This document shows positions 8,037-15,105 of a stretch of DNA of 55,938 nt, piece by piece; position 1 is the stretch's first letter, and the number at the start of each line of letters is the position of its first letter. Both the position numbers and the translations under genes were made by a program. The notes under the pieces were generated by a model. It was not told where the DNA came from and searched no databases. It saw nothing but the letters and a program-made list of their open reading frames with translations. The stretch is from Polaromonas eurypsychrophila (GTDB lineage: Bacteria > Pseudomonadota > Gammaproteobacteria > Burkholderiales > Burkholderiaceae_C), in contig NZ_BMIG01000021.1 in the NCBI RefSeq assembly GCF_014641715.1, positions 1 to 55,938 on the forward strand, written 5' to 3'.

Positions 8037-9233
8037 ATGCAAATGAAATGGACTGCGGTCGCTTTGGCCGCCACGTTGGTAGTTGCCTGCGGCAAAAAAG
8101 AGGAAGCCGCACCCGCTGCCACCGCACCTGCTGCGCCCGTCGTTGCGGCTCCTGCTGCCCCCGCCGGTGATACGCTCGTCGTCAAGATCGGCCACGTTGC
8201 CCCCGTTTCAGGCGCGCAAGCCCACTACGGCAAGGACAATGAAAATGGCGTGCGCATGGCCATTGAAGACCTCAACAAACAGGGCGTCATGATCGGCGGC
8301 AAAAAAGCCACATTTGAAATCGTTGCCGAAGATGATGCTGCTGATCCAAAACAGGGCACCGCAGCCGCACAGAAACTGTGCGACTCCAAGGTCGCCGGCG
8401 TGGTTGGCCACCTTAATTCAGGCACCACCATTCCCGCATCCAAGGTCTACAACGACTGCGGCATCCCCCACGTCACCGGTGCGGCCACCAACCCTGACCT
8501 GACCAAGCCCGGCTACAAGACCACTTACCGCATCATTGCCAATGATCTGGCACTGGGCGCTGGCTTGGCGTTTTACGCTGCCGATACCCTGAAGCTGAAA
8601 AAAGTCGCCATCATCGACGACCGTTCCGCTTACGGCCAGGGCGTCGCTGACATTTTCAAGAAAACCGCCAAGGAAAAAGGCATGATCGTGGTGGACGAGC
8701 AGTTCACCACCGACAAGGCCACCGACTTCATGGCGATCCTGACCGCCATCAAGGCCAAGGGCCCTGACGCCGTGTTCTACGGCGGCATGGACCCGCAAGC
8801 CGGCCCGATGTTGCGCCAGATGGAGCAGCTCGGCATGAGCAAGGTCAAGTACTTCGGCGGCGACGGCATCTGCACCTCCGAGATTGCCAAGCTGGCTGCT
8901 GGCGCCAAAACCCTCGACAACGTGATCTGCGCCGAAGGCGGCGCATCGCTGGCCAAAATGCCAGGCGGCGCCGAGTGGAAAAAGCGCTACGACACGAAGT
9001 ACCCGAACCAGTTCCAGGTCTACAGCCCGTACACTTACGACGCAACCTTCGTGCTGGTTGACGCGATGAAACGCGCCAACTCCATTGACCCGAAGGTCTA
9101 CACCCCCGAGCTGATCAAGACCAGCTTTAAGGGCGTGACCACCACCATCGAGTTCCAGCCCAATGGCGAGTTGAAGAACCCGGCCATCACCTTGTACAAC
9201 TACAAGGAAGGCAAGAAAACCGCTCTGGAATAA
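8037..9233 (+). CDS. branched-chain amino acid-type ABC substrate-binding lipoprotein
   Basis: A 398-residue periplasmic binding protein of the LivJ/LivK (type I Leu/Ile/Val) family. The start at 8037 follows a TTGGAG ribosome site; an earlier in-frame ATG at 7968 would put extra residues before the signal peptide. The sequence ALAATLVVAC is a lipobox, with lipidated Cys at about residue 18, then an Ala/Pro-rich tether (about 22-45), then the two-lobed domain (IGHVAPVSGAQAHYGKD onward). No liv permease or ATPase lies beside it, so it must share a distant transporter or act as a sensor. An intrinsic terminator follows. Confidence 0.85.
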   Translation: MQMKWTAVALAATLVVACGKKEEAAPAATAPAAPVVAAPAAPAGDTLVVKIGHVAPVSGAQAHYGKDNENGVRMAIEDLNKQGVMIGGKKATFEIVAEDDAADPKQGTAAAQKLCDSKVAGVVGHLNSGTTIPASKVYNDCGIPHVTGAATNPDLTKPGYKTTYRIIANDLALGAGLAFYAADTLKLKKVAIIDDRSAYGQGVADIFKKTAKEKGMIVVDEQFTTDKATDFMAILTAIKAKGPDAVFYGGMDPQAGPMLRQMEQLGMSKVKYFGGDGICTSEIAKLAAGAKTLDNVICAEGGASLAKMPGGAEWKKRYDTKYPNQFQVYSPYTYDATFVLVDAMKRANSIDPKVYTPELIKTSFKGVTTTIEFQPNGELKNPAITLYNYKEGKKTALE

Positions 9234-9250
9234 ATTTCCGTAGCCTCAGC

Positions 9251-9282
9251 AAAAAAAAAGCCACCGCAAGGTGGCTTTTTTT
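9251..9282. terminator. bidirectional intrinsic terminator
   Basis: AGCCACC (9259-9265) and GGTGGCT (9270-9276) form a 7-bp stem closed by a GCAA tetraloop. T7 follows on the plus strand and A-rich sequence precedes it, giving a U-run on the minus strand too. It can end both the lipoprotein gene and the convergent monooxygenase gene at 9303. Confidence 0.92.
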
Positions 9283-9302
9283 CGCGCAAGGTTTCGACGA
9301 AA

Positions 9303-11216
9303 TTATTCACGGGTGGGCTTGCGCATGAAGCTGGCAAAGAAATTTGCCAGCGCATCCGTGTCACTTATTGGCAAGACGTGAGCGACGTACTGATCGGGTC
9401 GCACGACAACCAGGCATCCGGTCTGGCGGTTGATACCGCGCATGGCGTAGATGTCATTGTTGTCCTCGCCCAACGCACAAAACGCTTTTTCATAGTCGCG
9501 CAGGCCGTACCGGCCCTTTTGCGGAAGCAGCAGTCCGGGCATGGACGCGATGACAAGTGTGTGATGGTTTGGCTGAAACACAGCCCGCACGTCAATCACT
9601 GCATCAACATCCGCACCTGCTGGCGTAAAGAGCTTGAGGGGAGAATGCACAGATTCGGTGAGGTAGGTGCACAGCTTGCCCGCAGGCGAGTCAGGTGTGG
9701 CTGTGTCGCCTCGGCCGGCAAACGCAATCAAACGCCAGCGGCCGTCCGCTTCAATGGCCCCGCCAAGCTGCATCAGCTTGCCATCGCCCAGGCGAACAAC
9801 GGGTGCCGAGTGAAAACGCGTACCGATGACCAGCCCTTGGGCCAGGTGCTGGTGCGTGGATGAACCCGTGAGCAGGGCAGGTTTGTATTGCGTGGCCGTC
9901 CCCGCCGTGTAACGACCATGCTGCACAAAGTACTGTTGCACTTCGGCAGGGTTGGTGCTTGTACTGAGCATGGCGGCCCATTCGCGATCAAAGTCAATCA
10001 GTTCCTTGGCGACCGCGTGCCGTTCGATAGTGTAGGTGTGCAGGAGACTTGTCGGGCTGCTTCCCCGCAGCACGGCAGCCAGCTTCCAGCCCAGGTTGAA
10101 CGCATCCTGCATCGAGACATTCATGCCCTGACCCGCCTTGGGGCTGTGCGTGTGGCAAGCGTCTCCTGCAATGAAGACGCGTGGCGAGTGAAACTGGCTT
10201 TTGTCCGGCTTGACATCATCAAAGCGGTCGCAGAGGCGCTGGCCAATTTCGTACACCGACCACCAGGCCACTTCCTTGACGTCCAGGGTGTAGGGATGAA
10301 AGATTCGCTGCGCAGCGGCTATCAGTTGCTCAATGGTGATGTTGCGTCCGGCGACGCGCTCGTTCTCGGTTAATTTGTCCATCTCCACATAGATGCGCAC
10401 CATATAGCCCCCCTCGCGCGGTATCAGCACCGCGCTGCCCTCGTTGGCGGACTGGATCACCGCTTTCAAGCGGATATCGGGAAAGTCCGTGACAAGCAGC
10501 ACATCCATGACGCCCCAGGCGTGGTTGGCGGAGTCGCCCTTGAGTGCAAGGCCCATGGATTGGCGCACCGCGCTGCGCGCACCATCACAACCCACCACAT
10601 AACGGGCGCGGATGGTTTCCATCTCACCTGCGTGACCAGCCTCCTGGCGCTCGAACTGCACCGTGACAGGATGTGTCATTGATTCATCAGACGCGCGTTC
10701 AAGCCTGGTGAGCCGGCGGCCATAGTGAGGAGCAAGACGTGTGGCCGACTTTTCCATCTTCTCAAGATAGAAATCGTGAACTCGCGCCTGGTTCAGGATC
10801 ACATGGGGCATGTGCGAGAGGCCTTCTTCCACGTCGGGCACACGTCCACTGCGCACAATCCCGCTCCCGTCTGCGCCATGCGCGTTATCCGGCCTCCAGA
10901 AGCTTGTCTCATTCACCCAGTAAGCTTCATTCAGGATGCGGTGCGCGAACCCGAAAGCTTCAAACATTTCCATCGTGCGGCATGCGACACCATCGGCCTG
11001 ACCCAGTTGCAAAGGGCCGGCTTTTTGTTCGACGATCACCGTACGAATATTTGGGAAGGCCGCCATTTGGGCTGCAAGTGTGAGTCCGGCGGGGCCACAA
11101 CCAACAATCAGGACGTCGGCTTCGCCCGGTAGTGCGGCCCCTGGTTCTTGGGCGGAAACTACCGCGTCCAGAAGGCCGGGATCGCCTGTACTGAAGCCGT
11201 TCAGGTGGAATTGCAT
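9303..11216 (-). CDS. mobA: FAD aromatic hydroxylase, 3-hydroxybenzoate 4-monooxygenase-like
   Basis: A 637-residue single-component flavin hydroxylase of the phenol hydroxylase/PheA-TfdB class. It carries the FAD Rossmann motif IVGCGPAGLTLAAQM (about 37-51), the second motif in RARYVVGCDGARSAVR, and GDACHTHSPKAGQGMN with the flavin-ribityl GD. A C-terminal thioredoxin-like domain follows (about 450-637). Length and motif spacing fit MobA of Comamonas testosteroni (about 639 residues), which makes protocatechuate from 3-hydroxybenzoate using NADPH and O2. It is divergent from a LysR regulator, and no ring-cleavage genes are nearby. A related phenol or hydroxybenzoate substrate cannot be excluded. 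Confidence 0.78.
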   Translation of the reverse strand: MQFHLNGFSTGDPGLLDAVVSAQEPGAALPGEADVLIVGCGPAGLTLAAQMAAFPNIRTVIVEQKAGPLQLGQADGVACRTMEMFEAFGFAHRILNEAYWVNETSFWRPDNAHGADGSGIVRSGRVPDVEEGLSHMPHVILNQARVHDFYLEKMEKSATRLAPHYGRRLTRLERASDESMTHPVTVQFERQEAGHAGEMETIRARYVVGCDGARSAVRQSMGLALKGDSANHAWGVMDVLLVTDFPDIRLKAVIQSANEGSAVLIPREGGYMVRIYVEMDKLTENERVAGRNITIEQLIAAAQRIFHPYTLDVKEVAWWSVYEIGQRLCDRFDDVKPDKSQFHSPRVFIAGDACHTHSPKAGQGMNVSMQDAFNLGWKLAAVLRGSSPTSLLHTYTIERHAVAKELIDFDREWAAMLSTSTNPAEVQQYFVQHGRYTAGTATQYKPALLTGSSTHQHLAQGLVIGTRFHSAPVVRLGDGKLMQLGGAIEADGRWRLIAFAGRGDTATPDSPAGKLCTYLTESVHSPLKLFTPAGADVDAVIDVRAVFQPNHHTLVIASMPGLLLPQKGRYGLRDYEKAFCALGEDNNDIYAMRGINRQTGCLVVVRPDQYVAHVLPISDTDALANFFASFMRKPTRE

Positions 11217-11264
11217 GTTGAGCCGTTGTGTTGGGGGTTGCGGTCAACTATGGCGGTGCCTGAG

Positions 11265-11291
11265 TATTGCATCAACAGGCTTGCCGCAATA
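11265..11291. promoter_or_regulatory. candidate operator dyad between mobA and LysR gene
   Basis: TATTGC (11265-11270) and GCAATA (11286-11291) form a perfect inverted repeat with a 15-base spacer, in the 105-bp divergent promoter gap. LysR proteins bind partly symmetric sites in such gaps, so this is a reasonable target for the adjacent regulator. A second AT-rich stretch with TATATTGTTTTTATATA lies at about 11298-11314, close to the regulator's start. Confidence 0.4.
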
Positions 11292-11321
11292 GGCACTATA
11301 TTGTTTTTATATACTGCGGGA

Positions 11322-12230
11322 ATGGCAAAACTCAGCGTTGATTGGCTCGAAGTTTTCGTTCAAATCTACAAAACGAAAAGCGTGACCCGGGCGGCATCCC
11401 GTCTTGGCATGGAGCAGGCGAGCGCGAGCATTGCCTTGAACAAGCTGCGGCAACATTTTGATGACCGCCTGTTCGTCCGCACAGCCGAAGGCATGATCCC
11501 CACGCCGAGGTCAAAACACATCTATCCCGAGCTGCTTGAAGCGCTGGCGCGAATTGATGCAGCGCGCGGCAAGCCAGCGGTGTTTTCTCCTGCGAATGCA
11601 GTGCGTGAATTTCGTATCTGCATGACCGATATCAGCGAGATCATCATCCTGCCGAAGTTGATCAACTACCTGCAAAATACTGCGCCTGGACTGGTGGTCA
11701 AGGCGGAGACCATTTCGGCAGAAAGCCGGGCGAGACTCACGTCCGGCGAGGTTGATTTGGCGGTGGGCTTTCTACCGAATCTGGAGGCGGGGTTTTATCA
11801 ACAGTCGCTCTTTGAACAGGACTTTGTCTGTCTGGCAGCAAAAAACCATCCCAGAATACAGGGCCGGCTCAGCCCCCGTCTTTTTTCCGGCGAAGGCCAC
11901 ATCCTGGTTTCCACCTCGGGTACCGGCCATACCATTGTTGACAAGGTGCTGGCCAGGAAAAAAATAGCGCGCCGTGTTGTACTGCGTGTGCCCAGCTTTC
12001 TGGGCGTTGCGCGCATCGTGGCGCAGACCGATTTTCTGGTTGTCGTGCCCCGATTGTTCGGTATGGCGTTGGCAGCGCAGGAGCATGTTCAGGTCCTGGA
12101 GCCACCTGCTTTGCTGCCCCACTACAAAGTCAAACAGCATTGGCATGAACGCTTTATGGCCGATGGGGGCAACATCTGGTTGCGCCAAACGATGGCGAAA
12201 CTGTTTGTGCGCTCGCCCACGGTGCTGTAA
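11322..12230 (+). CDS. LysR-family regulator divergent from mobA-like gene
   Basis: About 302 residues starting MAKLSVDWLEVFVQIYKTKS at 11322; the longer upstream frame crosses the divergent promoter and is not used. The N-terminal helix-turn-helix (about 1-62: SVTRAASRLGMEQASASIAL) is followed by a NahR/NodD-type effector domain (about 90-300). The position suggests it controls the hydroxylase in response to an aromatic acid. Note that, as I recall, the known MobR of C. testosteroni is a MarR protein, so this is a different type of control. Confidence 0.82.
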   Translation: MAKLSVDWLEVFVQIYKTKSVTRAASRLGMEQASASIALNKLRQHFDDRLFVRTAEGMIPTPRSKHIYPELLEALARIDAARGKPAVFSPANAVREFRICMTDISEIIILPKLINYLQNTAPGLVVKAETISAESRARLTSGEVDLAVGFLPNLEAGFYQQSLFEQDFVCLAAKNHPRIQGRLSPRLFSGEGHILVSTSGTGHTIVDKVLARKKIARRVVLRVPSFLGVARIVAQTDFLVVVPRLFGMALAAQEHVQVLEPPALLPHYKVKQHWHERFMADGGNIWLRQTMAKLFVRSPTVL

Positions 12231-12294
12231 TCTGACACCAAACAAGAAAGCCTCATTGGTTGGGGCTTTCAGGACAGTATTAACAGGGAGGGGT

Positions 12295-12807
12295 TCAATC
12301 CGGCGCGAGCACTTCGACTGAAGTAACCCTGCTTTCAAGCATCACCACGACCTGCTGGGCCAGGAACTGCAGTTCTTCAAGCTGCTTCGTGCTCAGTTCC
12401 CTGGGCATCATGTCAATCACGCAAATGGCCCCGACGGCATGGCCGTCGCGGGTCAAAAGTGGCGCGCCGGCATAAAACCTGATGTTGGGCTCTCCGGTCA
12501 CCAGCGGATGGCTGACAAAGCGCTCGTCCTGGGCGGTGTCCTTGATGATCATCAAGTCCTGAGGCGACAAAAGCGCATGAGAGCAGAAACTGTTTTCGCG
12601 CGGCATTTCCTTGATCTGCAGGCCGATCCGCGACTTGAACCATTGACGGTTATTGTCACTGAGGGAAATCAGGGCGATGGGTGTCCCGCACATATCGGCG
12701 GCCAGCCGGGTGATGTCGTCATAGGCCTGCTCTTCAGGGGTGTCGACAACGTGCAGGCGGTCTAGCGCGTCTTGCCGCAGCTTCTCCCCTTCATCTCTTT
12801 CGGTCAT
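12295..12807 (-). CDS. stand-alone GAF domain protein
   Basis: A 170-residue cytoplasmic protein made almost entirely of one GAF domain: short N-terminal helix, YDDITRLAADMCGTPIALISLSD, NRQWFKSRIGL, SFCSHALLSPQDLMIIKDT, FYAGAPLLTRDGHAVGAICVID. This subtype usually sits before GGDEF or histidine kinase modules; here there is no output domain, so it may act through a partner or bind a ligand. The gene is monocistronic, between a convergent LysR gene and a tRNA. Confidence 0.82.
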   Translation of the reverse strand: MTERDEGEKLRQDALDRLHVVDTPEEQAYDDITRLAADMCGTPIALISLSDNNRQWFKSRIGLQIKEMPRENSFCSHALLSPQDLMIIKDTAQDERFVSHPLVTGEPNIRFYAGAPLLTRDGHAVGAICVIDMMPRELSTKQLEELQFLAQQVVVMLESRVTSVEVLAPD

Positions 12808-12905
12808 GGCGCTTCCCCCTTATGGTTGCTGCAGTCTATAGGGCTGATAAATGAGAAAAGGCGTTTAAAGCCGCGTACTTTTGTAAGACACGGCCCATTC
12901 AGGCA

Positions 12906-12932
12906 CAAAAAAACCCAGGCAGGCTGGGTTTT
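12906..12932 (-). terminator. intrinsic terminator after tRNA-Ser
   Basis: Read on the minus strand, AAAACCCAG pairs with CTGGGTTTT (12924-12932 with 12910-12918) around a 5-base loop, followed by a run of T. It lies about 50 bases after the 3' end of the tRNA gene, in the right orientation to terminate it. Confidence 0.82.
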
Positions 12933-12979
12933 CAGGAGTTTTTACCACCGTGTTGGAAACTCACGGCAACAGAGACTTT

Positions 12980-13069
12980 TGGCGGAAGAGGCGGGATTCG
13001 AACCCGCGGTGGGTATAACCCCACGCACGCTTTCCAGGCGTGTGACTTAAACCGCTCATCCACCCTTCC
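12980..13069 (-). tRNA. tRNA-Ser (anticodon GGA)
   Basis: A 90-base class II tRNA on the minus strand. The acceptor arms GGAAGGG and CTCTTCC pair with one G-U. The D-arm begins after TG at positions 8-9, the anticodon stem-loop is CACGCCTGGAAAGCGTG with anticodon GGA, and a long variable arm typical of serine tRNA (GTGGGGTTATACCCAC) follows. The T-arm is CGGGTTCGAATCCCG. The encoded 3' end is GCCA, so CCA is in the gene. Confidence 0.95.
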
Positions 13070-13116
13070 GCGAAGCCTCAGATTGTAGCAGTGCCGACGG
13101 CCTGGTTAAGGCCGGC

Positions 13117-13509
13117 TCAATGGGCAACGTTGTGAAAACGGTGTTTTTCCAGCTGCGCCAGGCTCACAATCTTCAGCGCGTTGATGTGGGTGGACTCCAG
13201 AACCACAGGCGGCGCTGCGCCGGCTTCCAGCGCTTCGCGCCAGCGGTTGGCGCACAGGCACCAGCGGTCGCCTGGCTTGAGGCCGGCAAACCGGTATTCA
13301 GGGCGAGGGGTCGACAGGTCGTTGCCGCGCTCGGTGGAAAACGCCAGAAAATTCGCTGACACGCGTACGCAAATGAGGTGTGAGCCGAGATCGGACGCAT
13401 CGGTGTTGCAACAACCATCCCTAAAGTAGCCCGTCAACGGGTCATAGGAGCAGGGGACCAGCTCGGTGCCCAGCACATTCCTGGCGCTGATGCCACTCGT
13501 GTCGCTCAT
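13117..13509 (-). CDS. DUF2237 family protein
   Basis: A 130-residue protein matching DUF2237 throughout: NVLGTELVPCSYDPLTGYFRDGCC near the start, LICVRVSANFLAFS, the block GNDLSTPRPEYRFAGLKPGD, WCLCANRWREA and VVLESTHINAL near the end. Conserved Cys pairs are visible, but the biochemical role of the family is unknown to me. It lies just upstream of the tRNA-Ser gene on the same strand and 18 bp after the SPFH gene stop, so it may be the last gene of that operon. Confidence 0.85.
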   Translation of the reverse strand: MSDTSGISARNVLGTELVPCSYDPLTGYFRDGCCNTDASDLGSHLICVRVSANFLAFSTERGNDLSTPRPEYRFAGLKPGDRWCLCANRWREALEAGAAPPVVLESTHINALKIVSLAQLEKHRFHNVAH

Positions 13510-13527
13510 GGGTTGCCTGAGGCCTGT

Positions 13528-14448
13528 TCAGGGTTTGCTGGTGGACTGCACCATCTTCATCGCCGAAGCAACCAGGGCCGAGACTTCGGTCATGTTGCTG
13601 GGCACGATCAGCGTGGTGGTGGAGTCGGCGGCAACGCGTGAATAGGCCTCGACGGCTTTTTCGGCAACCTTGAGCTGCACAGCCATTTCACCGCCAGGCT
13701 GGCGGATGGCGGCGGCAACCACCTCGATGGCGCGCGCATTGGCTTCGGCCACGGCAGTGATGGCCGACGCCTCGCCTTGCGCATTGTTGATGGCCGCGAG
13801 CTTTTCGCCTTCAGACCGGGCGATGAAAGCCTCGCGTTCACCAGTGGCGATGTTGATCTGTTCCTGGCGCCGGCCTTCCGAAGCGGCAATCAGCGCGCGT
13901 TTCTCGCGCTCGGCGGTGATTTGTGACTGCATCGCATGCAGGATTTCCTTGGGCGGTGTCAGATCCTTGATTTCATAACGCAGCACCTTGACGCCCCAGT
14001 TCAGCGCGGCCTCGTCAATCGCGGCCACCACCTGGGCGTTGATGATGTCGCGTTCTTCAAAGGTCTTGTCGAGTTCGAGCTTGCCGATCACGCTGCGCAG
14101 TGAGGTTTGCGCCAGTTGCGTGACGGCGACGATGTAGTTGGACGAGCCGTAGCTGGCGCGCATCGGGTCGGTGACCTGGAAGTAAAGGATGCCGTCTACC
14201 TGCAGCTGGGTATTGTCACGGGTGATACAGACCTGGCTGGGCACGTCGAGCGGAATTTCCTTCAGCGAGTGTTTGTAGGCAACGCGGTCTATGAAGGGGA
14301 TCAGGAAATTCAGGCCGGGGGTCAGGCTGCCGTGGTACTTGCCCAGGCGCTCGACGACCCAGGCGTTCTGCTGGGGCACCACTTTCATGCTGCGGATGAT
14401 AAAAATGACCGCAATCACGAGAATAACAAGCGCAATTTCCATTTTCAT
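13528..14448 (-). CDS. qmcA: SPFH/stomatin-like membrane protein QmcA
   Basis: A 306-residue SPFH protein with one N-terminal membrane helix (about 3-20), the band-7 domain (about 25-190, with VVERLGKYHGSLTPGLNFLIP) and a helical, Ala/Glu-rich C-terminal region that oligomerises. It matches E. coli QmcA (YbbK), a scaffold for membrane microdomains. The gene starts 63 bp after the NfeD-like gene on the same strand, the usual stomatin-NfeD operon pairing. A GGAG ribosome site precedes the start. Confidence 0.9.
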   Translation of the reverse strand: MKMEIALVILVIAVIFIIRSMKVVPQQNAWVVERLGKYHGSLTPGLNFLIPFIDRVAYKHSLKEIPLDVPSQVCITRDNTQLQVDGILYFQVTDPMRASYGSSNYIVAVTQLAQTSLRSVIGKLELDKTFEERDIINAQVVAAIDEAALNWGVKVLRYEIKDLTPPKEILHAMQSQITAEREKRALIAASEGRRQEQINIATGEREAFIARSEGEKLAAINNAQGEASAITAVAEANARAIEVVAAAIRQPGGEMAVQLKVAEKAVEAYSRVAADSTTTLIVPSNMTEVSALVASAMKMVQSTSKP

Positions 14449-14511
14449 GGGGTTCTCCGATAGTTCAAAAAAAGAAGCGGCCCGCGCTGCTGCCGGACAC
14501 CGTGCACTGTC

Positions 14512-14940
14512 TCACAGTTTATGGACCACGAGCCGGTTGCCCTGGAGCTCCTTGACCCTGAACAGGCCTGGCTGGGGCGCAGCGTCGGTATCAGCGATCA
14601 CGACGGTCCACTGGGAACCGCGATATTTCACGCTGGCGGTGGCATCTGCATTCCACTGCGCCACATGGACGGTTTCGCCGATGTCCATCTGCACATCCGC
14701 ATTGGCTTGGGCTTCGGCGGGTTTAGGGTCTTTGCTGCGCTTCCAGTGCCACAGCACCACCGCGCCTCCGCCCACCAAGGCCGCCACCAGAATTTGCGCG
14801 GTAAGCGCCAGACCGAAGTGGGCCGCCAGCGCCGCTGCGGCCAGACCAACAGCCAGCATCAGCAGGTAAAAGGTGCCGGTCATCAGTTCCAGTGCCACTG
14901 CACCACCTGCCAGAAGCCACCAAATGGTTGATTCAGCCAT
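14512..14940 (-). CDS. NfeD-like membrane protein (YbbJ type)
   Basis: About 142 residues. Two or three membrane helices (about 5-70) are followed by a C-terminal OB-fold-like domain (about 85-142, VKYRGSQWTVV). The start at 14940 has a GGGAGG ribosome site eight bases upstream; the earlier in-frame start at 14982 adds a charged stretch before the membrane helix. Short NfeD proteins partner SPFH proteins and probably anchor or organise them. It is the first gene of the nfeD-qmcA unit, divergent from the decarboxylase. Confidence 0.85.
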   Translation of the reverse strand: MAESTIWWLLAGGAVALELMTGTFYLLMLAVGLAAAALAAHFGLALTAQILVAALVGGGAVVLWHWKRSKDPKPAEAQANADVQMDIGETVHVAQWNADATASVKYRGSQWTVVIADTDAAPQPGLFRVKELQGNRLVVHKL

Positions 14941-15105
14941 GTCCACTTCCTCCCGTTTCTTAAAAGCCACATTTTGGGCCACAAAGGCCAGCCAGCAAGC
15001 TTAACCGGGGCGCATGAAAGGCCGACGCGGTTCGACCTTCATCAAATATCCTTACACTTCGGCCCTGATTCGCTTTTTTTGGCAGTTTCCGGCAAAGGCC
15101 TTTTG

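Noticed and set aside
10315..10345. GCTATCAGTTGCTC in the monooxygenase gene as a repeat copy
   Set aside because: Matches only the first seven bases; downstream arms are absent.
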